From Desulfovibrio sp. JC010 (GTDB taxonomy: Bacteria > Desulfobacterota > Desulfovibrionia > Desulfovibrionales > Desulfovibrionaceae): a stretch of 64,000 bases of DNA. Every line of letters starts with the position of its first letter. Position 1 is the first letter of the stretch. The position numbers and the translations under genes are program-made. The stretch is taken from contig NZ_VOIQ01000003.1 in NCBI RefSeq assembly GCF_010470675.1, positions 62,001-126,000 of the forward strand. Direction: 5' to 3'. A model generated the notes under the pieces. It ran no database searches. It was not told the origin of the DNA and worked only from the letters and a program-made list of their open reading frames with translations. This document shows, in pieces, positions 55,954 to 63,943 of this stretch.

Positions 55954-56057
55954 ACAGCCTATTAAAAGTTTTTGAAGAGTCCAGAGAAACTTTTTTCAAA
56001 AAGTTTCTTTGGCCGCCGGCGGCGAAATCAATTCGTCAAAAGCGCATAGCGCATCAA
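55954..56057 (+). repeat. Intergenic hairpin repeat, copy 6 (type A)
   Basis: ACAGCCTATTAAAAG precedes GAAGAGTCCAGAG, hairpin arms GAAACTTTTT (55986-55995) and AAAAAGTTTC (55998-56007), and GGCCGCCGGCGGCG. The right module AAAAGCGCATAGCGCATCAAA lies at 56038-56058. It directly precedes cobA-hemD and is arranged head-to-head with copy 5. Confidence 0.88.
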
Positions 56058-56085
56058 ATTGCCTTTAACCAGAGAGGGTTCAAAT

Positions 56086-57594
56086 ATGGGTTTGGTATAT
56101 CTGATTGGAGCTGGACCGGGTGATCCGGGGCTGTTGACTGTTAAAGCTAAAGAAGTCTTGGAAACAGCGGATGTGCTTATCTACGACTACCTGGCAAACA
56201 TTGAATTTCTGAACTACTGCAAAGCTGATTGCGAAATTTTGTACGTAGGTAAAAAAGGCGGCGACCACACCCTGCCGCAGGATAAAATCAACGAACTCAT
56301 CGTTGAGAAAGCCAGCGAAGGCAAAGTCATCGCCCGCTTGAAAGGCGGCGATCCCTATGTCTTTGGTCGCGGCGGCGAAGAAGCTGAAGAGCTGGTCGAA
56401 GCCGGAATCGACTTTGAAGTCATTCCCGGTATCACTGCTGGTGTTGCTGCACCCGCTTACGCAGGTATCCCGGTAACCCACCGCGATTTCACCACCTCCG
56501 TATGCTTCATCACCGGACACGAAGATCCCACCAAGGAAAAGTCCGGTCACAACTGGGCCGTTTACGCTAAATCCACCAGCACCCTCGTTTTCTACATGGG
56601 CGTGAAAAACCTGCCCATGATCGCGGAAAACCTGATCAAGAACGGACGTGATCCCGAAACTCCGGTGGCCCTCGTTCGCTGGGGTACCCGCTGCAACCAG
56701 CAGTCTTTTGTCTCCACCCTCGAAAATGTTGCCGAGGAAGCAAAAGAGCGCAAGTTCAAGGCTCCTTCCATCATCGTTGTGGGCGGCGTCTGCTCTCTGC
56801 ATGACAAGTTGGCATGGTTTGAGAAGAAACCCCTGCTCGGGAAAGGCGTTGTGGTTACCCGCGCCCGTGAACAGGCCAGCGGTCTTGTTTCCACTCTCGG
56901 CAAGCTCGGTGCCTGCGTGCATGAGTTCCCGACCATCAACATCGAGCCAGTTGCTGATTACTCCGACGTTCAGGCCGAGATCAAAGGGCTGTCCAGCTGG
57001 GATTGGCTGATTTTCACTTCCGTGAACGGCGTGAAACATTTCTTCAGCCAGATGGACGAAGCAGGTCTCGACGCCCGCGCTTTTGCCGGAATCGAAATCG
57101 CCGCCATCGGACCCGCCACTGCTGACGCGCTGGTCGAAAAAGGCATCAAGCCTGATTTCGTACCTGAAAAGTACGTTGCCGAGGGCGTTGTTGCCGGGCT
57201 GCTCGAAAAGGGCATCAAGGGCAAGAAAGTACTCATCCCGCGTGCCAAGATCGCCCGCGAAGTGCTGCCCGAAGAGTTGCGCAAGGCCGGAGCAGAAGTT
57301 AAAATCCTGCCCGTCTATGAGACCGGACTTTCCGAGAACGATCCCGGTCCCATTGCCGAGGCCCTCGAAGCCGGAAAGATCGATTACCTGACTTTCACCA
57401 GCTCCAGCACAGTTGAAAACTTCTTCAATCTAATTGAGCCGGAAGTTTTCCATAAATACAAAGACAGTGTAAAAATCGCCTGCATCGGGCCCATCACCGC
57501 CAAGACCCTCGAAGGGTTTGGTTATGAGCCGGATATCCAGCCCGAAGATTACACCATCCCCGCACTGGTAGATACTCTGGTGCAGGAAGCATAG
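56086..57594 (+). CDS. cobA-hemD: Fused uroporphyrinogen-III methyltransferase / uroporphyrinogen-III synthase
   Basis: This 502-residue fusion carries two activities of siroheme, cobalamin and heme-d1-type tetrapyrrole synthesis. The N-terminal SUMT domain has VYLIGAGPGDPGLLT, RLKGGDPYVFGRGGEE and the GVAAPAYAGIPVTHR loop. The C-terminal HemD domain (about residues 250-500) has GKGVVVTRAREQASGL, WLIFTSVNGVKHFF and FTSSSTVENF. Sulfate reducers need siroheme for sulfite reductase, which fits the window. The Shine-Dalgarno GAGGG lies 6 bases before the ATG. It is flanked by two divergent repeat pairs. Confidence 0.96.
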   Translation: MGLVYLIGAGPGDPGLLTVKAKEVLETADVLIYDYLANIEFLNYCKADCEILYVGKKGGDHTLPQDKINELIVEKASEGKVIARLKGGDPYVFGRGGEEAEELVEAGIDFEVIPGITAGVAAPAYAGIPVTHRDFTTSVCFITGHEDPTKEKSGHNWAVYAKSTSTLVFYMGVKNLPMIAENLIKNGRDPETPVALVRWGTRCNQQSFVSTLENVAEEAKERKFKAPSIIVVGGVCSLHDKLAWFEKKPLLGKGVVVTRAREQASGLVSTLGKLGACVHEFPTINIEPVADYSDVQAEIKGLSSWDWLIFTSVNGVKHFFSQMDEAGLDARAFAGIEIAAIGPATADALVEKGIKPDFVPEKYVAEGVVAGLLEKGIKGKKVLIPRAKIAREVLPEELRKAGAEVKILPVYETGLSENDPGPIAEALEAGKIDYLTFTSSSTVENFFNLIEPEVFHKYKDSVKIACIGPITAKTLEGFGYEPDIQPEDYTIPALVDTLVQEA

Positions 57595-57600
57595 TTACTA

Positions 57601-57633
57601 AAATGGAGGACCCTTGCGGTCCTCCATTTTTTT
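57601..57633 (+). terminator. Intrinsic terminator of cobA-hemD
   Basis: ATGGAGGACC (57603-57612) and GGTCCTCCAT (57618-57627) pair around a 5-base loop and are followed by T7. Confidence 0.93.
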
Positions 57634-57634
57634 A

Positions 57635-57724
57635 TGCCTCCGGCGGCCCTGCCGGGAGCCTCAAACCCTTTTGGGAAAAGGGTTTAAGAATCCCAAAACT
57701 TTTTATTAGGGCTTCGCCGAGAAG
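57635..57724 (-). repeat. Intergenic hairpin repeat, copy 7 (type B, minus orientation)
   Basis: On the minus strand it runs GGCGAAGCCCTAATAAAAAG, GGGATT, hairpin arms CTTAAACCCTTTT and AAAAGGGTTTGAG (one U-G pair; 57660-57688), a CTCCCGGCAGG insert and GCCGCCGGAGGC. It lies just after the terminator and faces away from copy 8. Confidence 0.87.
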
Positions 57725-57768
57725 TTTAGAGTTAGAACCAAATATTATGACGGTCTTTGCTAACGTAG

Positions 57769-57805
57769 CGACAGCTTATTAAAAGTTTCTTTGGCCCCCG
57801 GAGGG
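57769..57805 (+). repeat. Intergenic hairpin repeat, copy 8 (deletion derivative of type A)
   Basis: ACAGCTTATTAAAAG is joined directly to TTTCTTTGGCCCCCGGAGGG, so the left hairpin arm is missing. This is what deletion between the two AAAAGTTT copies of a full type A element would give. GGAGG (57800-57804) is the ribosome binding site for purN, whose TTG starts 5 bases later. Confidence 0.8.
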
Positions 57806-57809
57806 AATC

Positions 57810-58484
57810 TTGAGTCTTCCTATTGCCGTACTTATTTCTGGTAGCGGATCAAATTTACAATCCATTATTGAAAAAATGGAAGACAACATCCTTGATGTAG
57901 ACATCAAAGTTGTTCTTTCCAATAAAGCTGATGCTTACGGCCTGAAGCGGGCCGAAGCTTACGGCATCCCCACTGCGGTTTTGAGCCATAAGGATTTCGG
58001 TCCCCGCGAGGAATTTGACGCAGAGATGGTGCGGATTCTCAAAGAGGCCGGGGTGGAAGCCGTGGTTATGGCCGGATTCATGCGCATTATTACTCCGGTA
58101 TTTCTGAATGCTTTCCCCGGTAAAATTGTGAATATCCATCCGGCAATTCTGCCCAGCTTTCCCGGTGTGGACGGGCAGGGCGATGCTGCCAAATACGGCG
58201 TGCAGCTGGCCGGGTGCACCGCCCATTTTGTGGATGAGAAAATGGACCACGGGGCCGTGATCATTCAGGCAGCGGTACCCGCCTATCCCGGCGAAGATGA
58301 GGACGAACTGCGCGAACGTATTCTTAAGCAGGAACACCGTATTCTGCCGCAGGCTGTGCAGTGGCTGGCAAAGGATAGATTGTCCGTGGAAGGGCGGTTT
58401 GTGAAGCTTGCTGAAGCTGATGTGGATTTGGCTGAGACGGATGGGTTGAGTTTGATCAATCCGCCATTGGAAGTCGGATTTTAG
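57810..58484 (+). CDS. purN: Phosphoribosylglycinamide formyltransferase PurN
   Basis: PurN adds a formyl group to glycinamide ribonucleotide in purine synthesis. The 224-residue protein has IAVLISGSGSNLQSIIE near the start and the catalytic NIHPAILPSFPGVDG. HFVDEKMDHGAVIIQ completes the family pattern. The start is the uncommon TTG 57810, with GGAGG from the preceding repeat 5 bases away. A rho-independent terminator lies at its end. Confidence 0.94.
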   Translation: MSLPIAVLISGSGSNLQSIIEKMEDNILDVDIKVVLSNKADAYGLKRAEAYGIPTAVLSHKDFGPREEFDAEMVRILKEAGVEAVVMAGFMRIITPVFLNAFPGKIVNIHPAILPSFPGVDGQGDAAKYGVQLAGCTAHFVDEKMDHGAVIIQAAVPAYPGEDEDELRERILKQEHRILPQAVQWLAKDRLSVEGRFVKLAEADVDLAETDGLSLINPPLEVGF

Positions 58485-58494
58485 AAGATTTTAG

Positions 58495-58537
58495 AGGACC
58501 ATTTTTCTGGCATCAGGAAAATGGTCCTTCGTTTTTT
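58495..58537 (+). terminator. Intrinsic terminator after purN
   Basis: AGGACCATTTT and AAAATGGTCCT form the main stem with inner CTG/CAG pairs around GCAT. TTCGTTTTTT follows. It overlaps the stop codon of the convergent gene at 58536. Confidence 0.85.
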
Positions 58538-59960
58538 ACGGCACCGAATTATTCACACAAGTTTTATACTTATCCGCCCGCACAAATCCTGTTGAGCAGC
58601 GGTAACCGTGCCAGTTTGTTTCGGTGATGGGCGAGCGCGGACTGCCTGAATAGTAATATTGGATGTAGGACGTCTTATCTTCACCGCCTAATGCCAGAGA
58701 ATTTGAAAGTGCCGCCATGCTTGGGGCTGTGGCATTGCTTAAGTTGTATTGCGTTGTGAATTTGTATTCCTGACTGAATTTTTCACTGCTTTGATCCAGC
58801 CGCAGGGCTTGCGCCGTGTAGTCCTGAAGTTCCCAGTTTTCTATATTGACGTTGAAAACCTTGTACGCGGGGTTGTTCTCAAAAACAGGTGATATGGCCG
58901 GCTGTCCCAGTACTGTGGCCGGAGTGTTGCTGCGCGCGTCGTTGTATATCAGCCGGAATTCATCCATATGCGTGTGTCCGGAAAAGAAGGTTATGCTCAG
59001 GTTTGGGTAGGCTTCCATGATGGCCAGAAAGCGGGTCTGGTATCCATCGTGCCACATATCATCCACGTCCGCGATCCTGCCCTGTGCATCCATGTGGTTG
59101 GCAATGGTGCTGTAGATGTTGGTCCCCGGCGGTACGTGGGTTACAACGTAAACCTGCTGGCCGCTGTTTTGGGCGGCGGCAAGCTGCTCTTCAAACCAGT
59201 CCAGCTGGATGTATGCCGCATCCCCGGCCACCGGGGCGGGACGGTGGGTGGTAAAGAGCACTGAATTTAAGCTGACAAGCCGGATGCTCTTTTTACTTAC
59301 GGATGCCGTGTAGTAGCCGCCTGCTTTGTAACTCTGGTTGAAAGTCGAGCTTTGTACCCAGTCGTCCAGCCATTGGTTTTTAAACAGATCCGCAGTCTCC
59401 GCCAGAAAATCCCCGCCAGCCACCAGATCATAATCTCCGGCATAGGAATCGTTATTGCCGAGGGTGAACAGCACCGGGGCGTCTATGAATCGTTCCCGGA
59501 CTTGCAGCACAAAGAAACGCACGGTTTTCATGATGAATGATTCCAGCGCATCCTGATCAACCGAGCCGTAAAGGTTGTCAAAAGTGGTTTTGAAGTTATG
59601 GCAGAGAATGTCGCCGGGGAAGATGACCACTGCAGGATTGGCATCATGACTCGTAGCGGAATCAAGGGCTTTGCTGAGCAGGGTGAAGTTGCTTTCTTCG
59701 CCGTAAGCGGGCAGTGCCGTTTTGGTCGAGCTTTGAAAAATTTCGTCCCAGTCTTCTGCCGGGGCGGCAACAAGACGGTCAAAGAGGGTTGTGTCGTCAA
59801 AAGGGTTGAAGTGGACGTCGCTGATGGCGATAAATGTTGAAGGGGCGGCTGTGCCGCAGCCTTTGTTGTTCCCCAGCAGGAAGGGCAGCAGCAAAACCAG
59901 CATTACTGCACATAAATGCAGTTTCGGCAGGGATTTTGTTGCAGCCCGGTCCGAAAACAT
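58536..59960 (-). CDS. Exported metallophosphoesterase, acid-sphingomyelinase-like
   Basis: This 474-residue protein has an N-terminal hydrophobic segment (LCAVMLVLLLPFLLG) followed by KGCGTA. The Cys is not in a standard lipobox. The calcineurin-like motifs follow in order: SDVHFNPFDDT, FPGDILCHNF, TLGNNDSYAGDYD, VTHVPPG and FFSGHTHMDEF. These match secreted ASM-like phosphodiesterases. It lies 3 bases downstream of the APH-type kinase gene. The start is ATG 59960; a TTG directly before it would only add one residue. Confidence 0.8.
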   Translation of the reverse strand: MFSDRAATKSLPKLHLCAVMLVLLLPFLLGNNKGCGTAAPSTFIAISDVHFNPFDDTTLFDRLVAAPAEDWDEIFQSSTKTALPAYGEESNFTLLSKALDSATSHDANPAVVIFPGDILCHNFKTTFDNLYGSVDQDALESFIMKTVRFFVLQVRERFIDAPVLFTLGNNDSYAGDYDLVAGGDFLAETADLFKNQWLDDWVQSSTFNQSYKAGGYYTASVSKKSIRLVSLNSVLFTTHRPAPVAGDAAYIQLDWFEEQLAAAQNSGQQVYVVTHVPPGTNIYSTIANHMDAQGRIADVDDMWHDGYQTRFLAIMEAYPNLSITFFSGHTHMDEFRLIYNDARSNTPATVLGQPAISPVFENNPAYKVFNVNIENWELQDYTAQALRLDQSSEKFSQEYKFTTQYNLSNATAPSMAALSNSLALGGEDKTSYIQYYYSGSPRSPITETNWHGYRCSTGFVRADKYKTCVNNSVP

Positions 59961-59963
59961 CAA

Positions 59964-60872
59964 TTACCCCATCACCGCCAAAAGCAGCTCCATAAATTCC
60001 AGTTCCATCTCCAGCATTTCATGATCCTTTTTACGCAGCCATTCGGAAAGCCATGCAAAGCGCAGGGAGGGTATGTAGGCGGGCAGTGATTCGTAACTGT
60101 CGTCACTGATGTCTGTGTTGTCGTAGAGGCCGTCCATGAAGGCCGGGATGAGTCCTTCGCCCAGTGCGCCGGGATTTTCAAAGGCCACGCAGCCGATCAT
60201 GTTGGCTACGTCGTAGATTTCCGGGCGCAGGCCGGAAAATTCCCAGTCGATGACCGCGCCGATTTTTTTGCCTTTCCAGAGCACGTTCAGCGGATGAAAA
60301 TCACCGTGGCAGAAAGCCTTGGGCAGTTGCGGGAATTGCTCCATTTTCGGGAAAAGGTGGGCGCAGATCGGTTCCAGCCGTTTGTAGATCTGCGGTTCAC
60401 GCTCCTTGACGGTAGCGGCAAGCTCGCGGGCGTAATTGATCAGCGCGAAAGACTGGTCCTGTCCGTGCATTTCCTTACCCTTGCTGTGCTCGCGCAATTG
60501 GGCAATAAATTTGGCCAGTTCTGTGCCCCGCTGGGCATCAAAAACATATTGCGGGCGGGGCAGTTCGTCTGATTCATAAAAAGGCGAGAGCTGCCAAGGG
60601 AAGCCCATGATCTCGGCAATGACCTGACCGTCCTTTGTCTCCTGATAAGGCAGCAGCCAGTCCATGCCGGATTTCTGCAAAGTGAGCAGGTTTTCGGCAA
60701 TGGCGGCGCGGCTTTTTTGCTGCGTCCCGGCTATACGCTCCATGAGCCAGAGTCGGTTCTCTGTATCCTCAATCACCGAGCGCGAAATTGCCCGCTCCGG
60801 GCTGCCGGGAATATTTTTATCGTTGTGGCGTTCAAGGGTAGTCAGACCCCATGGGGAGAGAGCATCGAGCAT
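59964..60872 (-). CDS. APH-family (aminoglycoside phosphotransferase-like) kinase
   Basis: This 302-residue cytoplasmic kinase-like protein has the Brenner motif FCHGDFHPLNVLW (catalytic Asp in HGD) and the metal-binding VIDWEFSGLRPE. No ATP-binding glycine loop is obvious at the N-terminus. APH-fold enzymes phosphorylate small molecules such as homoserine, choline or antibiotics, and the substrate here cannot be inferred. It forms an operon with the metallophosphoesterase. Confidence 0.82.
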   Translation of the reverse strand: MLDALSPWGLTTLERHNDKNIPGSPERAISRSVIEDTENRLWLMERIAGTQQKSRAAIAENLLTLQKSGMDWLLPYQETKDGQVIAEIMGFPWQLSPFYESDELPRPQYVFDAQRGTELAKFIAQLREHSKGKEMHGQDQSFALINYARELAATVKEREPQIYKRLEPICAHLFPKMEQFPQLPKAFCHGDFHPLNVLWKGKKIGAVIDWEFSGLRPEIYDVANMIGCVAFENPGALGEGLIPAFMDGLYDNTDISDDSYESLPAYIPSLRFAWLSEWLRKKDHEMLEMELEFMELLLAVMG

Positions 60873-60887
60873 GGCAAAACCTCACAG

Positions 60888-60934
60888 GCAAGGCGGCGAA
60901 GCCTTGATAAAAGTTTCTTTGGCCACCGGAGGCA
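60888..60934 (+). repeat. Intergenic hairpin repeat, copy 9 (deletion derivative)
   Basis: GGCGGCGAAGCCTTGATAAAAG joins directly to TTTCTTTGGCCACCGGAGGC, lacking the left hairpin arm, as in copy 8. It lies between the AMMECR1 and APH-kinase genes on the strand opposite to both. Confidence 0.78.
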
Positions 60935-60936
60935 TC

Positions 60937-61491
60937 TTAAAATACTTCTGCCTCAAACCAGAAAATATTGGTTGCCGGGTCCTGCCATGCCGTGGGTTCC
61001 ATGCCTGCTTTCTGGCAGGTCTGGGCGAGGAATTGGTCGCGGTCCCATTTCCAGTCCACGGCCACCTGCGGCAGAAGAAGTCCGGTTTGCTGGCCGCGTT
61101 GCATGATCAGGCCGTGCCGCCCGATTGTGATTTTATCTGTATCGGGACAGAGGCTGATGGGACTGAGGATGGAAATTTCTATTTCAACTTCCTCGAACTC
61201 GGCTTCGCTCAGTGGCGGAAAACGGGGGTCTTCAAAAGCGGCGGCGCGGGCCATTTTCCAGATGGTTTTGTAGAGCGGTCCGGTTCCCTGCACGTTTCCG
61301 ATGCAGCCGCGCAGATGTCCGTTTTTGTTCAGGGTCACGAAGGCCCCGAAGTTTTCGCGCAGATGTTCGGTTACAGGTTCGGGAATGGCTTCCTCCTGCT
61401 TGTTCAAGCGGCAGAGGATGGATTTGCGGACCAGACCTTTGAGGTAGTCCTTTTCTTCCTGAGTCAGGGTGAAACTGAAATTTTCTGACAT
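60937..61491 (-). CDS. AMMECR1-domain protein
   Basis: This 184-residue protein has the AMMECR1 hallmark LRGCIGN (residues 59-65) and the preceding FGAFVTLNKNGHLRGC. PRFPPLSEAEFEEVEIEISILSP and PQVAVDWKWDRDQFLAQTCQKAG follow. In many bacteria AMMECR1 is found with MEMO1 and a radical SAM enzyme, but neither is present here. The biochemical role is unknown. A Cys-rich domain gene lies 13 bases upstream on the same strand. Confidence 0.87.
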   Translation of the reverse strand: MSENFSFTLTQEEKDYLKGLVRKSILCRLNKQEEAIPEPVTEHLRENFGAFVTLNKNGHLRGCIGNVQGTGPLYKTIWKMARAAAFEDPRFPPLSEAEFEEVEIEISILSPISLCPDTDKITIGRHGLIMQRGQQTGLLLPQVAVDWKWDRDQFLAQTCQKAGMEPTAWQDPATNIFWFEAEVF

Positions 61492-61504
61492 TGGTTCTCC
61501 GGAG

Positions 61505-61750
61505 TTATTTCTCGTTGGCTTCTTTAAGCTTTTTGATGATGTAATCGTAGCCTTCGGGCCGGTGCGGAATTTTGCAGTCCGTGCAGTCTTTCACTCCTTT
61601 GGCGGTTATCTTGAACCGTCCTCCGCAATCTTCCAGCAGATAGAGCGGGCAGAAGCAGAACAGGCAGTTGAAGGATGTTTCGTCGCTGGTTTTATGACAG
61701 GGGAAGTATTTGCAATCTATATTTCTAAAAAAACGGTGACTGTTTTCCAT
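61505..61750 (-). CDS. Cysteine-rich small domain protein (81 aa)
   Basis: The protein has many cysteines and aromatic residues. It opens with HRFFRNIDCKYFPCHK, continues NCLFCFCPLYLLEDCGG and ends with DCTDCKIPHRPEGYDYI. This matches the cysteine-rich small domain family (often with cobalamin-related or AMMECR1-type genes). The cysteine pairs suggest a metal-binding fold. It is co-directional with AMMECR1. Confidence 0.8.
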   Translation of the reverse strand: MENSHRFFRNIDCKYFPCHKTSDETSFNCLFCFCPLYLLEDCGGRFKITAKGVKDCTDCKIPHRPEGYDYIIKKLKEANEK

Positions 61751-61768
61751 ATGTAGTCCTTAAAGCAA

Positions 61769-61805
61769 CCGTTGGTTTATAAACCAAAGCGGCGAAGCGC
61801 ATCAT
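61769..61805 (+). repeat. Intergenic hairpin repeat, copy 10 (partial)
   Basis: A short hairpin TTGGTTTATAAACCAA is followed by AAAGCGGCGAAGCGCATCATG, close to the right module of copies 2, 4 and 6. The GCCGCCGGAGGC block is absent. It lies between the PP2C phosphatase and the Cys-rich gene. Confidence 0.6.
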
Positions 61806-63943
61806 GCTTTGTCTTTATTGAATTTATTAACTTTAATAATAACCAGAGTAATGTCGTCTTCCTGCTCCATGCCGTCCTGAAATTTGTAGACAGCGGCTAT
61901 TACTTCCTGCTGGATTTCAGCGGCGGATCTGTGGGCATTGGCAAAGATGAGTTGGTCGAGCCGATCCCGTCCGAACATTTCATCCTTGGTGTTGCGGGCC
62001 TCCCATATGCCGTCTGTGCCGATGAAAATGATTTCCCCTTCGTGCAGTTCAATATCGAATTCATCGTACCGGGCCTCATCAAATATACCCAGTGCCAGCA
62101 TGGGCGAGCCCATTAGATCGCGTTTTTCGCCATGGGCCGGGTCGTAGATGGTGGCCGGATCGTGCCCGGCGCGGACGTATGTCGCAGCGGAATTATCCGG
62201 GGAAATTTCAAGACAGAACAGGGTCATGAACCGCCCGGTATCTCCGATGTCGGAGCAGAGCAGCCTGTTGACTTCCTCGATGCGTTCGGCCAGCGGTTCC
62301 ATGTGCCCGGAGGCATGCTTCAGGTGCGCGCGTCCGGTGGTCATGAGCAGGGCCGCGGAGACTCCGTGCCCGGTTACGTCGCCGAGCAGGATTCCGGTTC
62401 CCCCGGTCCGGGGCGGGGTGTAGTAGTCAAAGTAATCTCCCCCGGTCTCGTCACAGGAAATGCTTATGCCGGAAATATCCAGACCGCTTGTTTGCGGCGA
62501 TTCCATGGGCAGCAGGTTGGTGTGGACTTCCTGCGCCAGTTCCATGGATTTGGTGATGCGCAGGTGGTCCTGCAGCTTGGGGATCATGTGGTTGAAGGCA
62601 TTGGCGAGGGTTTCCCGTTCGTCACCGGTTTTGACGTCAACATGCACGGAAAGATCGCCTTCGGAAATTTTTTCAGCGGCATCGGTCATGGCCAGCAACG
62701 GTTTGAGAACTTTGCGGCTGCCCAGAAAAGCCACCAGCGCGACGGTGAGCAGGGTGAACAGGGAGGCTGCTCCAACGGCAACATAGAGATCTTTGCTTAA
62801 GCTCAGTGCCTGCAGGGCTGCTCTGTCCGGCACCCGGGTGATGATCCGTTCCGGGGTGATCAGCACATAGCTGCCCTCGTTGCGAAACGGCGCAAAGGCC
62901 CAGACAGAATCCACCCCGTTGCAGGGCATGCGGATTACCCCGGACTCCCCTTTGCTGATGGAGCTGATCATTTTGGCCATGGACTGTTTGTCTGCCGATT
63001 GCAGGTAGCGGGCTTTATTGGGCAGGTCGGTCTGCCATGAGATATTGGCTTCTTTGTGCCCCGCCTCAGCCCAGATGCGCAGTTCCACCCCGTTGTCAGT
63101 TTTGACCGGGCCGACCACAAAGGACTGGATGGCACTGGACCATTGTGAGGAAAGGTCATCCTTGCGCAGCAGCTCCACCAGTTGGATATCGATGGCGACC
63201 ACCCCGATGGTTTTGCCTTCGCGGTCCCGGATAGGCTTGGAAAGGGTGTAAACCTGCTGCCCGGTGGAGGCGTCGATGAATTTGTCCCAGACAATTGAGC
63301 CTGCTTTAACCGCTTCGGTAAACCAGAGCCTTTTGCGGGGATCGTAATTTTCCGGGTAGTTGCCGTGTCCGGGATAGGCAATGTGCAGCCCGGAGTTAAG
63401 ACAGATATATACGCGGTGCAATGCTGCTCCGGCCTGATTGAAAAAAGCTTTCAAATCAGGCTTGAGCAGATAAAGTCTGGTCAGGTCCGGTATATTTTTC
63501 AGCTGCTCCTGTCCCTTGGGATAGAAAAAAACGGGCTCCTCCAGACTTACTGAAGACGGTTGTTTCTGGCCTTGTTCACTGATGACAAAATATTGCGGGG
63601 AAGGCCCGAAGTCAGCAGGCTGCCTGCCTTTCGTATTGAAGTCTTCGGCAAAGTAGACTTTAGGGGTTCCTTCCACTGGATCGTTGAGCACATCCTCGGC
63701 TTCAGCACCGATGGCTTTGAGGGCGAATTCCAGCGATACGGCCTGCTGCTGCACCAGTTTGGCCGAATCTTTGGCGGATTGGTGCATCTCATCGGTCAGG
63801 ATCTTTATCATGTCCGCACGCAGGTTGTGGGACTGGACCTGCCCCAGATCCTGAATGCCCTGACGGCTGATAATGGAGACCACCAGCAGGGGGATCAGGC
63901 TGAAGGCCAGCAGCAGGATGAATAATTTAAAACGCATGCTCAT
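61802..63943 (-). CDS. Sensor protein phosphatase: Cache-HAMP-PP2C (SpoIIE type)
   Basis: This 713-residue membrane protein has one span near the N-terminus and a large extracytoplasmic Cache sensor (YDPRKRLWFTEAVKAGSIVWDK, VYTLSKPIRDREGKTIGVVAIDIQL). A second span near residue 380 and a HAMP region follow. The C-terminal SpoIIE-type PP2C domain has CDETGGDYFDYY, LLGDVTGHGVSAALLM and IIFIGTDGIWEARN with metal-ligand aspartates. Such proteins dephosphorylate anti-sigma factor antagonists in response to signals. No partner switch genes are visible in the window. Confidence 0.9.
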   Translation of the reverse strand: MSMRFKLFILLLAFSLIPLLVVSIISRQGIQDLGQVQSHNLRADMIKILTDEMHQSAKDSAKLVQQQAVSLEFALKAIGAEAEDVLNDPVEGTPKVYFAEDFNTKGRQPADFGPSPQYFVISEQGQKQPSSVSLEEPVFFYPKGQEQLKNIPDLTRLYLLKPDLKAFFNQAGAALHRVYICLNSGLHIAYPGHGNYPENYDPRKRLWFTEAVKAGSIVWDKFIDASTGQQVYTLSKPIRDREGKTIGVVAIDIQLVELLRKDDLSSQWSSAIQSFVVGPVKTDNGVELRIWAEAGHKEANISWQTDLPNKARYLQSADKQSMAKMISSISKGESGVIRMPCNGVDSVWAFAPFRNEGSYVLITPERIITRVPDRAALQALSLSKDLYVAVGAASLFTLLTVALVAFLGSRKVLKPLLAMTDAAEKISEGDLSVHVDVKTGDERETLANAFNHMIPKLQDHLRITKSMELAQEVHTNLLPMESPQTSGLDISGISISCDETGGDYFDYYTPPRTGGTGILLGDVTGHGVSAALLMTTGRAHLKHASGHMEPLAERIEEVNRLLCSDIGDTGRFMTLFCLEISPDNSAATYVRAGHDPATIYDPAHGEKRDLMGSPMLALGIFDEARYDEFDIELHEGEIIFIGTDGIWEARNTKDEMFGRDRLDQLIFANAHRSAAEIQQEVIAAVYKFQDGMEQEDDITLVIIKVNKFNKDKA

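Noticed and set aside
55840-57805. CRISPR array
   Set aside because: The repeats are hairpin elements scattered between genes in both orientations, without regular spacers or cas genes.
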